NCBI GenBank assembly: GCA_035353855.1
Contig: DAOQAK010000003.1
Coordinates: 1-64,000 of the forward strand
From: Bacteroidales bacterium
Lineage (GTDB): Bacteria; Bacteroidota; Bacteroidia; Bacteroidales; CG2-30-32-10
Reading direction: 5' to 3'
DNA length: 64,000 nt
Of the stretch, positions 35,280 to 44,234 are shown piece by piece. Below the pieces are notes generated by a model, which saw only the letters and a list, made by a program, of their open reading frames with translations, was not told the origin of the DNA and searched no databases. The translations under genes and the position numbers were made by a program. The first letter of the stretch is position 1. Each line of letters starts with the position of its first letter.

Positions 35280-35996
35280 TTAGTGCTTCAATTGTTTCAA
35301 ATACATTTGAATGGTATTTTCCAATCCCAGGTATAATGCATCGCAAATTAGTGCATGACCTATTGAAACTTCAAGAAGACCGGGAATATTTTCTGCAAAA
35401 TATTTCAGGTTATCAAGATTCAAATCATGACCTGCATTTAATGCTAATCCAGCATCCCCTGCAGCTTTTGCTGCTTTTATAAACGGAGCTATTGCCTTTT
35501 CTTTATTGACTGGAAAATTCTTCGCATAACTTTCAGTATAAAGCTCAAGCCTGTCCGTTCCTGTTTTAGGGGCATTACGAATGAAATCAATATTCGTATC
35601 AATAAATACGGATACACGAATTCCATGATTTTTAAATTCACTGATTACTTCCTTCAGAAACGATTCGTTCTTTATTGTATCCCATCCTGCATTGGAAGTA
35701 ATGGCATCAGGTGCATCAGGCACGAGTGTTACCTGGTGTGGTTTTACTTTGCAAACAAGGTCAATAAAATTTTTCCCCGGATAGCCTTCAATATTGAATT
35801 CCGTTTTTACCAATGGCTTCAAATCGACCACATCCTGGTAACGAATATGCCGTTCATCCGGACGGGGATGAACTGTGATTCCCTGCGCTCCAAAACGCTC
35901 ACAGTCCATTGCTGCTTTTAAAACATCAGGAAGATTTCCACCGCGGGCATTGCGAAGTGTGGCAATTTTATTTATATTTACACTAAGTTTCGTCAT
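35280..35996 (-). CDS. pdxJ: Pyridoxine 5'-phosphate synthase PdxJ
   Basis: 238 residues, the normal length. N-terminal LSVNINKIATLRNARGG, the basic/acidic site GAQGITVHPRPDERHI, then HQVTLVPDAPDA and the C-terminal AGHDLNLDNL and EVSIGHALICDAL identify PdxJ. It closes the ring of pyridoxine 5'-phosphate from 3-amino-1-hydroxyacetone phosphate and deoxyxylulose phosphate. First gene of a two-gene operon with the esterase. The promoter region is shared back-to-back with the CBS-domain gene within 79 bp. Confidence 0.96.
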   Translation of the reverse strand: MTKLSVNINKIATLRNARGGNLPDVLKAAMDCERFGAQGITVHPRPDERHIRYQDVVDLKPLVKTEFNIEGYPGKNFIDLVCKVKPHQVTLVPDAPDAITSNAGWDTIKNESFLKEVISEFKNHGIRVSVFIDTNIDFIRNAPKTGTDRLELYTESYAKNFPVNKEKAIAPFIKAAKAAGDAGLALNAGHDLNLDNLKYFAENIPGLLEVSIGHALICDALYLGLENTIQMYLKQLKH

Positions 35997-36010
35997 CTGG
36001 TATTTTTTTG

Positions 36011-36018
36011 CAAATCTA
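36011..36018 (-). promoter_or_regulatory. TAnnTTTG -7 box for pdxJ
   Basis: On the minus strand TAGATTTG, ending 14 bp before the ATG at 35996; near-leaderless mRNA. Confidence 0.4.
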
Positions 36019-36027
36019 AAAAATTAG

Positions 36028-36035
36028 TAAGTTTG
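36028..36035 (+). promoter_or_regulatory. TAnnTTTG -7 box for CBS-domain gene
   Basis: TAAGTTTG, 40 bp before the ATG at 36076. A TTTG at 36007-36010 lies 17 bp upstream. It interleaves with the pdxJ promoter, so the two could compete. Confidence 0.4.
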
Positions 36036-36075
36036 TAAAACTAATAAAAGAATTTATTCATTTTAAAATTTTCTC

Positions 36076-36741
36076 ATGACGGCCAAAGACATTTTGTCCA
36101 ATACTATTACTCCGCTTAAAACTTCCGACACCGGCATTACTGCGCTTGGGATGATGAATGATCTAAAAGTCATGCATCTTCCTATAGTAAATAACGAACA
36201 ATACCTGGGGCTGGTTTCACAAACTGACATCAATAGCCTGAACACTCCTGATGAAGCGCTAGGAAATCATGATTTATCAATTGACCGTTCGTTCGTTTAC
36301 CAGGACCAGAATATCTTTGAAGTTCTCCGGATTATTTCATCGCTTAATCTTACAATACTTCCTGTACTAGATAAAAAAAATAATTATCTTGGAGTAATAA
36401 CGTTACCCGACCTTGTAAAAAGATTTTCAAGAATTTCATCTGCCGATAATCCCGGTGGTATCATCATTCTTGAAGTAAACAATAAAGATTATTCGCTTAC
36501 CGAAATTGCCAACATCATTGAATCGAACGACGCAAAGGTGTTAAGCATGTATGTTCATACTTTTCCCGATTCCACCAAAATTGAAATCACCATCAAACTT
36601 AATAAAATAGATATCCGTTCGGTTCTTCAAACCTTTAATCGCTACAACTACCAGGTTACGGCAACATTCGAGCAGGAAGAAAGCAATGATGATATTCTTA
36701 AAGACAGATTTGATTCGTTAATGAATTATCTAAATATCTAA
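36076..36741 (+). CDS. CBS-domain protein with C-terminal ACT-like region (AcuB-like)
   Basis: 221 residues. Two CBS motifs span 1-130 (ALGMMNDLKVMHLPIVNNEQYLGLVSQTDI and LTILPVLDKKNNYLGVITLPDL); such pairs bind adenine nucleotides. Residues 140-215 form an ACT-like beta-alpha fold (GGIIILEVNNKDYSLTEIA). The combination matches AcuB-type regulators. Its stop TAA is directly followed by the ATG of the BamA-like gene, with no gap. I recall CBS, nadK and BamA-like genes clustering in Bacteroidota; the meaning is unclear. Confidence 0.82.
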   Translation: MTAKDILSNTITPLKTSDTGITALGMMNDLKVMHLPIVNNEQYLGLVSQTDINSLNTPDEALGNHDLSIDRSFVYQDQNIFEVLRIISSLNLTILPVLDKKNNYLGVITLPDLVKRFSRISSADNPGGIIILEVNNKDYSLTEIANIIESNDAKVLSMYVHTFPDSTKIEITIKLNKIDIRSVLQTFNRYNYQVTATFEQEESNDDILKDRFDSLMNYLNI

Positions 36742-38145
36742 ATGATATATTTACGCAAGGCTTTTCTGTTTTTTTTCTGCAATTTTATTTTTGCTTCTAT
36801 TGTTGTTTCACAAAATAATGCTGACACAAATTTTGTAATTAATAAAATCATTCTATCGGGAAATAAAGTTACGCGTTCGCAGGTAATCATGCGCGAAATC
36901 ATGTTTAAACAAAATGATACCGTTTCTGAAAACCAGTTAAAAAAATTACTTGAGAAAACGAGAGAAAATTTAATGAACACTTCGCTGTTCAATTTTGTAA
37001 CAATAACAACCGATACTTTGCCCAACAGAAGAATTGATGTTACCGTTGATCTTATTGAACGATGGTACATCTGGCCTTTACCTTTTTTTGAGCTGAAAGA
37101 AAGAAATTTTAATACCTGGTGGCAGGAAAAAGATTTTTCAAAAGCGGATTACGGATTGTATGTGGCATGGGAAAATTTCAGAGGAAGAAAAGAAACACTG
37201 AAACTGATGTTACGTTTTGGTTATAATAACACATTCGGAATGTCATACAAAATTCCATATATCAACAAAGCAAAAACGCTGGGGATGGGAATGTCCGCGG
37301 GCATAGCAGGAAATCATGAAGTTCCTTATTTAACCAAAAACAGCAAACAACTTTTTTATAAAGACGAAAATAAATTTGTGCAGGAAGATATATTCGGCAC
37401 ATTTAATTTAACTCTGAGAAAAGGGTATTATGTATCACACACATTCCAATTAAACTATGATAATTACAGTTTTTCCGATACGTTACTTAAATTGAATCCC
37501 TATTTTGCATCGCAAAAAAATCTTGAATATTTCACTTTTTATTATCAGTATAAATGCGACCACCGCGATTTTAAAGCATACCCTCTGAAAGGATATTATT
37601 TTGATGTGGAGTTGTCGAAAACCGGATTTGGAATTTTAAAAAACGAAAAAATTAATCTTAGTTCTATTCACACATCCGTACGAAAATATTGGAATTTAAG
37701 CAAACGCTGGTATTATGCATGCGGAATAAATGCAAAAGTTTCAACATTAGATTACCAACCCTATTTCTGGGAAAGAGCTTTGGGTTACGGTAATGATTAT
37801 GTTCGTTCTTATGAATATTACGTAATTGACGGGCAAGCATTCGGAGTACTGAAATCGAATGTTAAGTTTGAACTTGTTCCAACAAAAGTGAAGACATTCA
37901 ATTTTATTCCTGCAAAAAAATTCAATAAATTATTTTATGCTGTATATTTAAACGGGATACTTGATATGGGTTATGTTTACGACTGGCGCAAAGCACCCCT
38001 TGCAAGCATTTCTAACCAGCCTTTAATTGGCGGCGGATTCGGAATTGATTTTGTTACGTATTACGATAAAGTTTTTCGCGTGGAATGGACAGTAAATAAA
38101 ATGGGCGAGAATGGAATTTTTCTGAATTTTGTTTCACCCATTTAA
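36742..38145 (+). CDS. BamA/TamA-like outer-membrane protein with one POTRA domain
   Basis: 467 residues. Signal peptide to about 24 (IVVSQ). One POTRA-type domain covers about 30-105 (VINKIILSGNKVTRSQVIMREI, then NLMNTSLFNFVTI), followed by a barrel-like region with alternating aromatic strands and the C-terminal VEWTVNKMGENGIFLNFVSPI. It is shorter than BamA, which has five POTRA domains, and closer to single-POTRA Bacteroidota family members. Likely role: insertion or stabilisation of outer-membrane proteins, or a plain barrel. Stop of the upstream CBS gene abuts its ATG. Confidence 0.8.
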   Translation: MIYLRKAFLFFFCNFIFASIVVSQNNADTNFVINKIILSGNKVTRSQVIMREIMFKQNDTVSENQLKKLLEKTRENLMNTSLFNFVTITTDTLPNRRIDVTVDLIERWYIWPLPFFELKERNFNTWWQEKDFSKADYGLYVAWENFRGRKETLKLMLRFGYNNTFGMSYKIPYINKAKTLGMGMSAGIAGNHEVPYLTKNSKQLFYKDENKFVQEDIFGTFNLTLRKGYYVSHTFQLNYDNYSFSDTLLKLNPYFASQKNLEYFTFYYQYKCDHRDFKAYPLKGYYFDVELSKTGFGILKNEKINLSSIHTSVRKYWNLSKRWYYACGINAKVSTLDYQPYFWERALGYGNDYVRSYEYYVIDGQAFGVLKSNVKFELVPTKVKTFNFIPAKKFNKLFYAVYLNGILDMGYVYDWRKAPLASISNQPLIGGGFGIDFVTYYDKVFRVEWTVNKMGENGIFLNFVSPI

Positions 38146-38180
38146 AAAAATTGTAATTTGGCATTTATAAAATTCATCCT

Positions 38181-39062
38181 ATGAATATTGCTTTATACGG
38201 ACGAACACTCACGAATGGGTTTGGAAATTGTATCCAGCAACTCATCAACATACTTGAACAAAGTAATTGCGGTATTTATGTTTATGAACCATTTGCGGAA
38301 GTAATAAAAAAAATTGTACATTTTAAATACCCGGTTACTACTTTCACAAAACATCGCGAAATCTGTAATAATGTTTCTTATGTTTTTAGTATTGGCGGCG
38401 ATGGAACATTATTGAATACCATTACTCTTGTTAAAGATTCAGGAATTCCTGTAATGGGCATAAATACAGGACGTTTGGGATTTCTTGCAAGTATTTCAAA
38501 AGAAGAAGTTCCTGCTGCTGTTAAAGCTGTTTTAAACAAAGATTTTATTGTTGAGAAACGTTCATTGTTACAACTGACAATGGAAGAAAATCTTTTTGGA
38601 AAATTAAATTTTGCATTAAATGAACTCTCTGTAAGGAAAAAAGACAGTTCATCAATGATAAGTATTAATGTTTATGTTAACGACGAATATTTAAACTCAT
38701 ATTGGGCCGATGGATTGATTGTTGCTACACCTACCGGTTCTACGGCATATTCATTGAGTTGTGGTGGGCCAATCATTTCTCCCGATTCCGAAAATTTCAT
38801 CATCACTCCTATTTCATCACATAATTTAACTGTTCGTCCGGTTGTTATACCCGACAAATACACTATCCGTTTAAAAATTTCTGATGAACGAAATCGAAAA
38901 TTTCTTGTCAGCCTCGATTCCCGAACACAAACCATCGATAACGAAACGGAATTATATATTACAAAATCCGATTTCTTTTTCAACCTTATCAAACTTAAAA
39001 ATGAAAGTTTCTTTTCAACCATTCGCAACAAGCTGATGTGGGGAATTGACAAAAGGAATTAA
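38181..39062 (+). CDS. nadK: NAD kinase
   Basis: 293 residues, full length. The diagnostic GGDGTLLNT (about 73-81) and NTGRLGFLASI, then the C-terminal ATPTGSTAYSLSCGGPI and PI-SHNLTVRPVV segments are all present. It phosphorylates NAD to NADP with ATP. It starts 35 bp after the BamA-like gene and may belong to the same operon. Confidence 0.96.
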   Translation: MNIALYGRTLTNGFGNCIQQLINILEQSNCGIYVYEPFAEVIKKIVHFKYPVTTFTKHREICNNVSYVFSIGGDGTLLNTITLVKDSGIPVMGINTGRLGFLASISKEEVPAAVKAVLNKDFIVEKRSLLQLTMEENLFGKLNFALNELSVRKKDSSSMISINVYVNDEYLNSYWADGLIVATPTGSTAYSLSCGGPIISPDSENFIITPISSHNLTVRPVVIPDKYTIRLKISDERNRKFLVSLDSRTQTIDNETELYITKSDFFFNLIKLKNESFFSTIRNKLMWGIDKRN

Positions 39063-39153
39063 AGTTTTCAACACTGGTTTTTTTATAATATTATTGATAT
39101 GACAAAATCGCTTTATCATAATTTTTTTAATTTTATACCCAAATAAGAATTGT

Positions 39154-39861
39154 ATGAAATACAAACGAATTTTACTGAAACTTAGTGGTGAATCGCTTGC
39201 AGGCAAAGAAAAATATGGCATTGATGCTACTCAGTTGAATGAATATGCTAAAGAAATAAATGAGATTACAGCTATGGGTGTCCAGGTGGCTGTAGTAATT
39301 GGCGGAGGAAATATTTTCAGGGGCATGCAGGGAAGCGGAGAAGGATTCGACCGCGTACAGGGCGATTACATGGGAATGCTGGCAACCGTAATTAATAGCA
39401 TGGCACTGCAATCGGCACTTGAAAATTTAAATCAGAAAAGCCAGGTTTTTTCAGGAATAGAAATTGACCCGCTATGTAAAAAGATGAGTCGTCGCAGAGC
39501 AATCGAATCGCTTGAAAAAGGCAGAGTGGTTATCATTGCCGGCGGAACAGGAAACCCGTATTTCACTACCGATACGGCTTCTGCACTTAGAGCTGCCGAA
39601 ATTAAAGCCGATGTTATTTTAAAAGGAACCCGCGTTGATGGAATTTATACCGCCGATCCCGAAAAAGATAAAAGCGCTAAAAAGTTTGATACGCTTAGCT
39701 TTGACGAAGCATACGAAAAAAAATTAAACATCATGGACATGACGGCTTTCACTCTTTGCAAAGAAAACAAATTGCCTATTATTGTTTTCAACATGAATGC
39801 AAAAGGGAATTTAAAAAAGATAATTGAAGGCCAGAAAATAGGGACCATCGTTAACATTTAA
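39154..39861 (+). CDS. pyrH: Uridylate kinase PyrH
   Basis: 235 residues, the normal length. MKYKRILLKLSGESLAG at the start, GGGNIFRG, the UMP-binding region DYMGMLATVINSMAL and GTGNPYFTTDTASALRAAEI are hallmarks. It converts UMP to UDP; the enzyme belongs to the amino-acid kinase family. It is followed after 4 bp by a 2TM protein and then frr; pyrH-frr adjacency is common in bacteria and here has one gene inserted. Confidence 0.97.
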   Translation: MKYKRILLKLSGESLAGKEKYGIDATQLNEYAKEINEITAMGVQVAVVIGGGNIFRGMQGSGEGFDRVQGDYMGMLATVINSMALQSALENLNQKSQVFSGIEIDPLCKKMSRRRAIESLEKGRVVIIAGGTGNPYFTTDTASALRAAEIKADVILKGTRVDGIYTADPEKDKSAKKFDTLSFDEAYEKKLNIMDMTAFTLCKENKLPIIVFNMNAKGNLKKIIEGQKIGTIVNI

Positions 39862-39865
39862 TATA

Positions 39866-40141
39866 ATGGAACAAAGTATTAAAGACCCTGAAAAATGGAA
39901 GATTGCGGAAAAGCGTGCTGGCTTTAAAATGCATTTTTATTATTATTTAATTGTCATTGCATTTCTATGGTTGGTGTGGGCTTTCATTGGGTATATTTAT
40001 AATTGGCAGTATAGTCACATGTGGCCAATATATCCCATGATCGGATGGGGGCTTTGTTTAATATTGCATTTTCTTTTTGTATATAAATGGAAAAGCAGAA
40101 TCGTTTCAAAAGAATATAAGAAATTGACTAAACAGAAATAA
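39866..40141 (+). CDS. 2TM domain protein
   Basis: 91 residues. Two helices, about 25-47 and 54-71, with a short loop and charged ends fit the 2TM family (PF13239-like). W/Y-rich loop NWQYSHMWPIYPMIGWG. In Bacteroidota this domain is often fused to LytTR or histidine-kinase proteins; here it is free. It is placed between pyrH (4 bp gap) and frr (47 bp gap), probably co-transcribed. Confidence 0.75.
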   Translation: MEQSIKDPEKWKIAEKRAGFKMHFYYYLIVIAFLWLVWAFIGYIYNWQYSHMWPIYPMIGWGLCLILHFLFVYKWKSRIVSKEYKKLTKQK

Positions 40142-40188
40142 AATCATAACAACTAACAATAAAACCTCTAACAAAAAACTATACATAT

Positions 40189-40752
40189 ATGTCAGAAGAA
40201 GTTCAATTTTGTATTGATGTTGCAAAAGAAAGCATGCAGAATGCATTGACACATCTGGAAAAAGAAATGCAGAAAATAAGGGCAGGGAAAGCCAGTCCGC
40301 AAATGGTAGAAGGTTTACGTGTAGATTATTACGGCACCATGACCCCTTTAAACCAAATGGCTAATGTTAGCGCTCCTGATCCAAAAACTATTTTCATACA
40401 ACCATGGGATAAGAATGCACTTCAACCTATTGAAAAAGCTATCATGTCAGCCAACTTAGGCTTTAATCCTATAAACGACGGCATGGTTATACGTATTCCC
40501 GTACCACCATTAACTGAAGAGCGAAGAAGAGATTTTGTAAAAAAAGCAAAAGTAGAAGCAGAAAATGCACGAGTTGTAATTCGCGGTATTCGTCGTGATG
40601 CAAATGAAACAGCCAAATCGCTTGAAAAGAAAGCCATTTCAGAAGACGAGATAAAAAAATTAGAAACAGATATTCAAAAATTAACTGACGACCATATCCT
40701 GAAAATCGATAAAATTATAGCCGCTAAGGAAAAAGATATTATGACGGTTTGA
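40189..40752 (+). CDS. frr: Ribosome recycling factor
   Basis: 187 residues, full length. MQKIRAGKASPQMVEGLRVDYYG, LNQMANVSAPDPKTI and PLTEERRRDFVKKAKVEAENARVVIR are strongly conserved RRF motifs. It splits post-termination ribosomes with EF-G. Third gene after pyrH and the 2TM gene. Confidence 0.97.
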   Translation: MSEEVQFCIDVAKESMQNALTHLEKEMQKIRAGKASPQMVEGLRVDYYGTMTPLNQMANVSAPDPKTIFIQPWDKNALQPIEKAIMSANLGFNPINDGMVIRIPVPPLTEERRRDFVKKAKVEAENARVVIRGIRRDANETAKSLEKKAISEDEIKKLETDIQKLTDDHILKIDKIIAAKEKDIMTV

Positions 40753-40762
40753 TTGGGAAGTA

Positions 40763-40798
40763 AAGGGTATATGGTATAAGGGTATAAAGGAATAATTT
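40763..40798. repeat. GGTATA-type dispersed repeat, copy 1
   Basis: AAAGGGTATATGGTATAAGGGTATAAAGGAATAA. The word GGTATATGGTATAAAGGAATA-like sequence recurs at 53789-53817, and weakly at 8812-8862. It follows frr directly. Confidence 0.6.
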
Positions 40799-40806
40799 TA
40801 AAACTC

Positions 40807-41811
40807 TTATTCACTGCAATTGCAGCATATATCAATACTCTTACGGTTTTTCAAAATTCTTTTTCGGAATAACTTATATTCGTTGCCTTTCCAGATTTCG
40901 TGAAAGGCATTTTTATTTAAATCGCCAAGAATATATTTTGCATCTTTATCAAAACAACAAGGAACAATTTTCCCGTCCCATGTAATCACGAGCGATTCCC
41001 ACTGCCTGTAACAATGATTTTTTATTTTCTTTTTTAAAAAATATTTTTCCTCTTTGTTTTTGAAATAACGCGAGTATTTTGAATTTTCGGGCATCAACGG
41101 ATTTCCATTTTCGTATTCATAAAACTGTGCTGTTTTCAATTGAAGTTCATCAACGCCCAAATCTCTTGCCAGCTGCTTTACTTCATCAATTTTATCTTCA
41201 TTGGTTTTCAAAACAAGAAATTGTAAAATCAGGTATGGCTTTTTTGATTTTAGTTTTTTCTTCCAGTCCACTAAAATTTTTATTCCATCAATCACCGTTT
41301 CAAAATTTCCGTTTTTCCGGTACGACGAATAGGTTTCCTGTGTTGTTCCATCAAGAGAAATTATTAAACGGTCAAGTCCTGAATCAATGGTTTGTCGGGC
41401 ATTTTCAGCGTTTAAAAAATGTCCGTTGGTTGAGGTTGCTGTATATATTTTTTTTGATGTTGAATTTTTCACCAATTCAAAAAAACTTTTATTCATGTAC
41501 GGTTCACCCTGAAAATAAATCATGAGGTAAGTAAGTTTTTTTGAAATAGGATTTAAATATTTTTCAAAATTTTCAACAGAGATATTTCCTGTGGGTCGTG
41601 TAAATTTCCTTAATCCGCTAGGACATTCGGGGCATTGCAAATTGCAAAATGTGGTTGCCTCAATGGATGCACTAACCGGGGTTCCCCAGTGAATGGGCTT
41701 TTTAAAAATCCTTGAAATATAATACGATTTTAAATTCAGGATAATATTAAAAATTTTGCGGACACTTAGTTTTGAAATAAAATTTATTGTATCACTGGAT
41801 GAAAATTTCAC
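40807..41811 (-). CDS. Radical SAM/SPASM domain protein
   Basis: 334 residues. Radical SAM [4Fe-4S] motif C56-x3-C60-x2-C63 (TFCNLQCPEC), IYFQGEPYMN (the GE motif), and LIISLDGTTQETYSSYR. The C-terminal SPASM region has NHCYRQWESLVITWDGKIVPCCFDK and a final CCNCSE that ligate auxiliary clusters. Enzymes of this type mature peptides (RiPPs) or modify sugars; no precursor peptide is apparent nearby, so the substrate is open. It lies 18 bp after the AI-2E family permease on the same strand. Confidence 0.87.
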   Translation of the reverse strand: MKFSSSDTINFISKLSVRKIFNIILNLKSYYISRIFKKPIHWGTPVSASIEATTFCNLQCPECPSGLRKFTRPTGNISVENFEKYLNPISKKLTYLMIYFQGEPYMNKSFFELVKNSTSKKIYTATSTNGHFLNAENARQTIDSGLDRLIISLDGTTQETYSSYRKNGNFETVIDGIKILVDWKKKLKSKKPYLILQFLVLKTNEDKIDEVKQLARDLGVDELQLKTAQFYEYENGNPLMPENSKYSRYFKNKEEKYFLKKKIKNHCYRQWESLVITWDGKIVPCCFDKDAKYILGDLNKNAFHEIWKGNEYKLFRKRILKNRKSIDICCNCSE

Positions 41812-41828
41812 AAGCTTAAATTTAAAAT

Positions 41829-42926
41829 TTACTTATCGATACTGTCTGTAAGCTTTTTCACAAGGTAGAACTTATTAAAAAATTCCCTGGCAATTATTCG
41901 GAGCACTGTGTAAGAAGGTATGGCGAGCATCATCCCGGGAATTCCGGCAATACTTCCTGCCATCATGATAACAAGGAAAATTTCGAGAGGATGGGCTTTA
42001 ACGCTGTTGGAATAAATTGTTGGTTGCAGCACCATTGCATCAATAAGATTAACGGTAACAAAAACCCCAATCATTTCAAAAATAAGAGGGACCATTTGTG
42101 TATCGAAATCCATTCCTAAATTGCCCGACAATCCTAACAGTATACCTATTGAACCTCCTATGAAAGGACCAACATAAGGAACAATATTCATTATACCTGC
42201 AAAAAAGCCTATCATCAGCGCATTTTTCAAACCCAGTATCCACATGCCCAAAGTAATAAGGCTTATTACCAGTGTAAGGTCAATACACAACCCTACAAAA
42301 TATCTTGTGAGCAAGCGTTTGTATTCATACAATACATGTTTTACTTCAGCATGATAATTTTGTGGTGTTAAAGTCAGTATCATCTTATAAAATAATCTTT
42401 CATCTTTCAGAAAAAAGAATGTAATGAATGATACGGCAAACACTCCTACCATAATGCTTTTCGTAAACCCCACAATTGAATTTACAAAATTGGAGAATTG
42501 TGTGATCCCTACAACCGACATTAACTGAGAAGAAATACTATCCTCAATATTTTGTTCAGGAGTAATGATATTAAAACGCTCTAAAGTATTTTGCAAATAT
42601 TTTATTGGTTCACTGAAACTGCTTGATATCATATCAATGCTTATTCCTGACAATAAATCAGCTTGTTTTGCTAACAAAGGAATGACTAGCCAGAAAATTA
42701 TAAAAATCACAAAAAGCATTGTTACCAATGTAATCATAGCGCTTAATGTTTCAGGAAAATTCCGTTTGCCGATTTTTATACTTGTAAGCAATCTTACCAG
42801 TGGATGACCAATTATAGATAATACCGCAGCAATAAGTATATATGAAATAATTGCACTGAAAAACCATACCAGGAACCCTACAATTACCAGTACCGGTATG
42901 GCTATGTACCATTTGGTGTTTTTCAT
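41829..42926 (-). CDS. AI-2E family transporter (PerM-type permease)
   Basis: 365 residues with about eight membrane helices. The C-terminal block NIVPYVGPFIGGSIGILLGL and DAMVLQPTIYSNSVKAHPLEIFLVIMMAG is the family signature (PF01594). Known members export autoinducer-2 in E. coli or act as ion antiporters in others; no substrate can be assigned here. A TAATTTTG box lies 29 bp before the ATG. The SPASM radical SAM gene follows by 18 bp. Confidence 0.88.
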   Translation of the reverse strand: MKNTKWYIAIPVLVIVGFLVWFFSAIISYILIAAVLSIIGHPLVRLLTSIKIGKRNFPETLSAMITLVTMLFVIFIIFWLVIPLLAKQADLLSGISIDMISSSFSEPIKYLQNTLERFNIITPEQNIEDSISSQLMSVVGITQFSNFVNSIVGFTKSIMVGVFAVSFITFFFLKDERLFYKMILTLTPQNYHAEVKHVLYEYKRLLTRYFVGLCIDLTLVISLITLGMWILGLKNALMIGFFAGIMNIVPYVGPFIGGSIGILLGLSGNLGMDFDTQMVPLIFEMIGVFVTVNLIDAMVLQPTIYSNSVKAHPLEIFLVIMMAGSIAGIPGMMLAIPSYTVLRIIAREFFNKFYLVKKLTDSIDK

Positions 42927-42954
42927 GATCGTGAAATTACAAATGGTAAAATTA

Positions 42955-42962
42955 CAAAATTA
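42955..42962 (-). promoter_or_regulatory. TAnnTTTG -7 box for AI-2E family gene
   Basis: TAATTTTG on the minus strand, ending 29 bp upstream of the start; no -33 TTG. Confidence 0.35.
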
Positions 42963-43042
42963 ACTTTAACAAATTCATTATACCTTCCGATGATGACATA
43001 AACAATAATTCATGCTTTTCAATAAATCATTTATAATCTTTG

Positions 43043-43050
43043 TAAATTTG
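43043..43050 (+). promoter_or_regulatory. TAnnTTTG -7 box for AraC-type regulator
   Basis: TAAATTTG, 22 bp before the ATG at 43073. A second near match, TAATCTTTG with one extra base, lies just upstream. Confidence 0.4.
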
Positions 43051-43072
43051 CAGCTTCTACTAAGCATTCACT

Positions 43073-43990
43073 ATGAATGATAATAAACATAGTCATCATA
43101 CATCGGGACCATATCATTTCAATTTTTTAAGAGATGCTGTGGTACCGGGCTTTTATATTTCTGAATTTGAAAATTGTTTTTCAAAATATCCTTTCCTGAT
43201 CAATGCACACCAATTTGATTTTTATTCCCTGGCACTTTTTACCAAAGGAAAAGGGACTGTAAAAATAAGTAATGAAACGTATGAAATAAATCCAAACAGG
43301 TTATTTTTCATCCCGGCCAATACTGAGCATTCCTTCCATTTTTCCGAAAGGTCTCAGGGCTTTTATACTTTTTTCTGCCAGGATTTTTATTCCGACGAAT
43401 TCAGCATGTTAAGACTATTATATTTATTTTCATTTTTTCTTCCCATAGCAAATCGCAAACCTGTTAATTACATTGATATTACTGAAAAAGAAAATTCCAT
43501 TAAATCATTATTCGATATTTTATTTGATGAATGCAACCATGCAGCAATTCAAAAAAATAACATATCACATATTGTCCGCTCATATCTCAACATTTTAATT
43601 TTAAAGCTAAGTGAATTTCTTAACACAAAATATTCACTGGTAAGTGGTGAAACCAATACAATCATTATTAAATTGTCGCATTTAATTGAAGCAAATTTTA
43701 TTCAGCAGCAGCATGGTGAATTTTATGCAAAATCGCTGGGAATATCTGAAACAAAGCTAAACAGCATATGTAAAAAAACACTTGATAGCGGTTTAAAGAA
43801 ACTGATACTTGAACGTCGCATAATGGAAGTAAGGAAAATGCTTGAGCAAACGGATCTGTCAATTGCTGAAATTGCTTATAAATTCAACTACTCCGACAAT
43901 TCCTATTTTAATAAAGTTTTTAAATCGCATACCCGCTTAACGCCCGGACGATACCGTGAGCTTCATAAACGAATGCTGAAGAAATTCTAA
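43073..43990 (+). CDS. AraC-family transcriptional regulator with N-terminal cupin
   Basis: 305 residues. Residues 20-115 form a cupin sensor (LALFTKGKGTVKIS, FFIPANTEHSFHF). The C-terminal 100 residues carry the two AraC helix-turn-helix units: YAKSLGISETKLNSICK and the conserved SIAEIAYKFNYSDNSYFNKVFKSH with TPGRYR. It is encoded upstream of, and on the same strand as, the haem-uptake genes, 244 bp away, and is a candidate regulator of them. The ligand is unknown. Confidence 0.88.
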   Translation: MNDNKHSHHTSGPYHFNFLRDAVVPGFYISEFENCFSKYPFLINAHQFDFYSLALFTKGKGTVKISNETYEINPNRLFFIPANTEHSFHFSERSQGFYTFFCQDFYSDEFSMLRLLYLFSFFLPIANRKPVNYIDITEKENSIKSLFDILFDECNHAAIQKNNISHIVRSYLNILILKLSEFLNTKYSLVSGETNTIIIKLSHLIEANFIQQQHGEFYAKSLGISETKLNSICKKTLDSGLKKLILERRIMEVRKMLEQTDLSIAEIAYKFNYSDNSYFNKVFKSHTRLTPGRYRELHKRMLKKF

Positions 43991-44051
43991 ACTCTTTCGA
44001 AAATTACCATAAATACTACAATTTTTACCATTCCATAATCTTTTACATGAT

Positions 44052-44059
44052 TAGTTTTG
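44052..44059 (+). promoter_or_regulatory. TAnnTTTG -7 box preceding structured repeat copy B
   Basis: TAGTTTTG. If active, transcription would start near 44066 and run through the two hairpins of repeat copy B as a 170-nt leader to the HsmA-like gene. Confidence 0.35.
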
Positions 44060-44074
44060 CGTGGGAAAAATGTT

Positions 44075-44176
44075 TTATACCGACAGAAAAGAGGTTTGAA
44101 AAATATTTTTTGTTTTCTGTACGGTATAACTCGTTCTAAATAGTTTTGCTTTTGCAAACCTGATAAGAGCGAGTAT
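44075..44176. repeat. Structured interspersed repeat, copy B (two hairpins)
   Basis: First hairpin: TTATACCG-A-CAGAAAA (44075-44090) pairs with TTTTCTG-T-ACGGTATAA (44113-44129), 16 pairs with a single bulge. Second: CTCGTTCT (44130-44137) pairs with AGAGCGAG (44166-44173) and encloses TTTGC-TTTT-GCAAA (44145-44158). Both are also in copy A at 17220-17336, with fewer matches in the first stem. It sits in the leader of the haem-uptake genes. It could be a cis-acting RNA, a protein-binding site or a MITE. Confidence 0.75.
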
Positions 44177-44234
44177 ATCCATGCTTCAAGCCCAGACTGA
44201 CGAAAGGCAAGAAAACTAAAAATAATAATTTATC

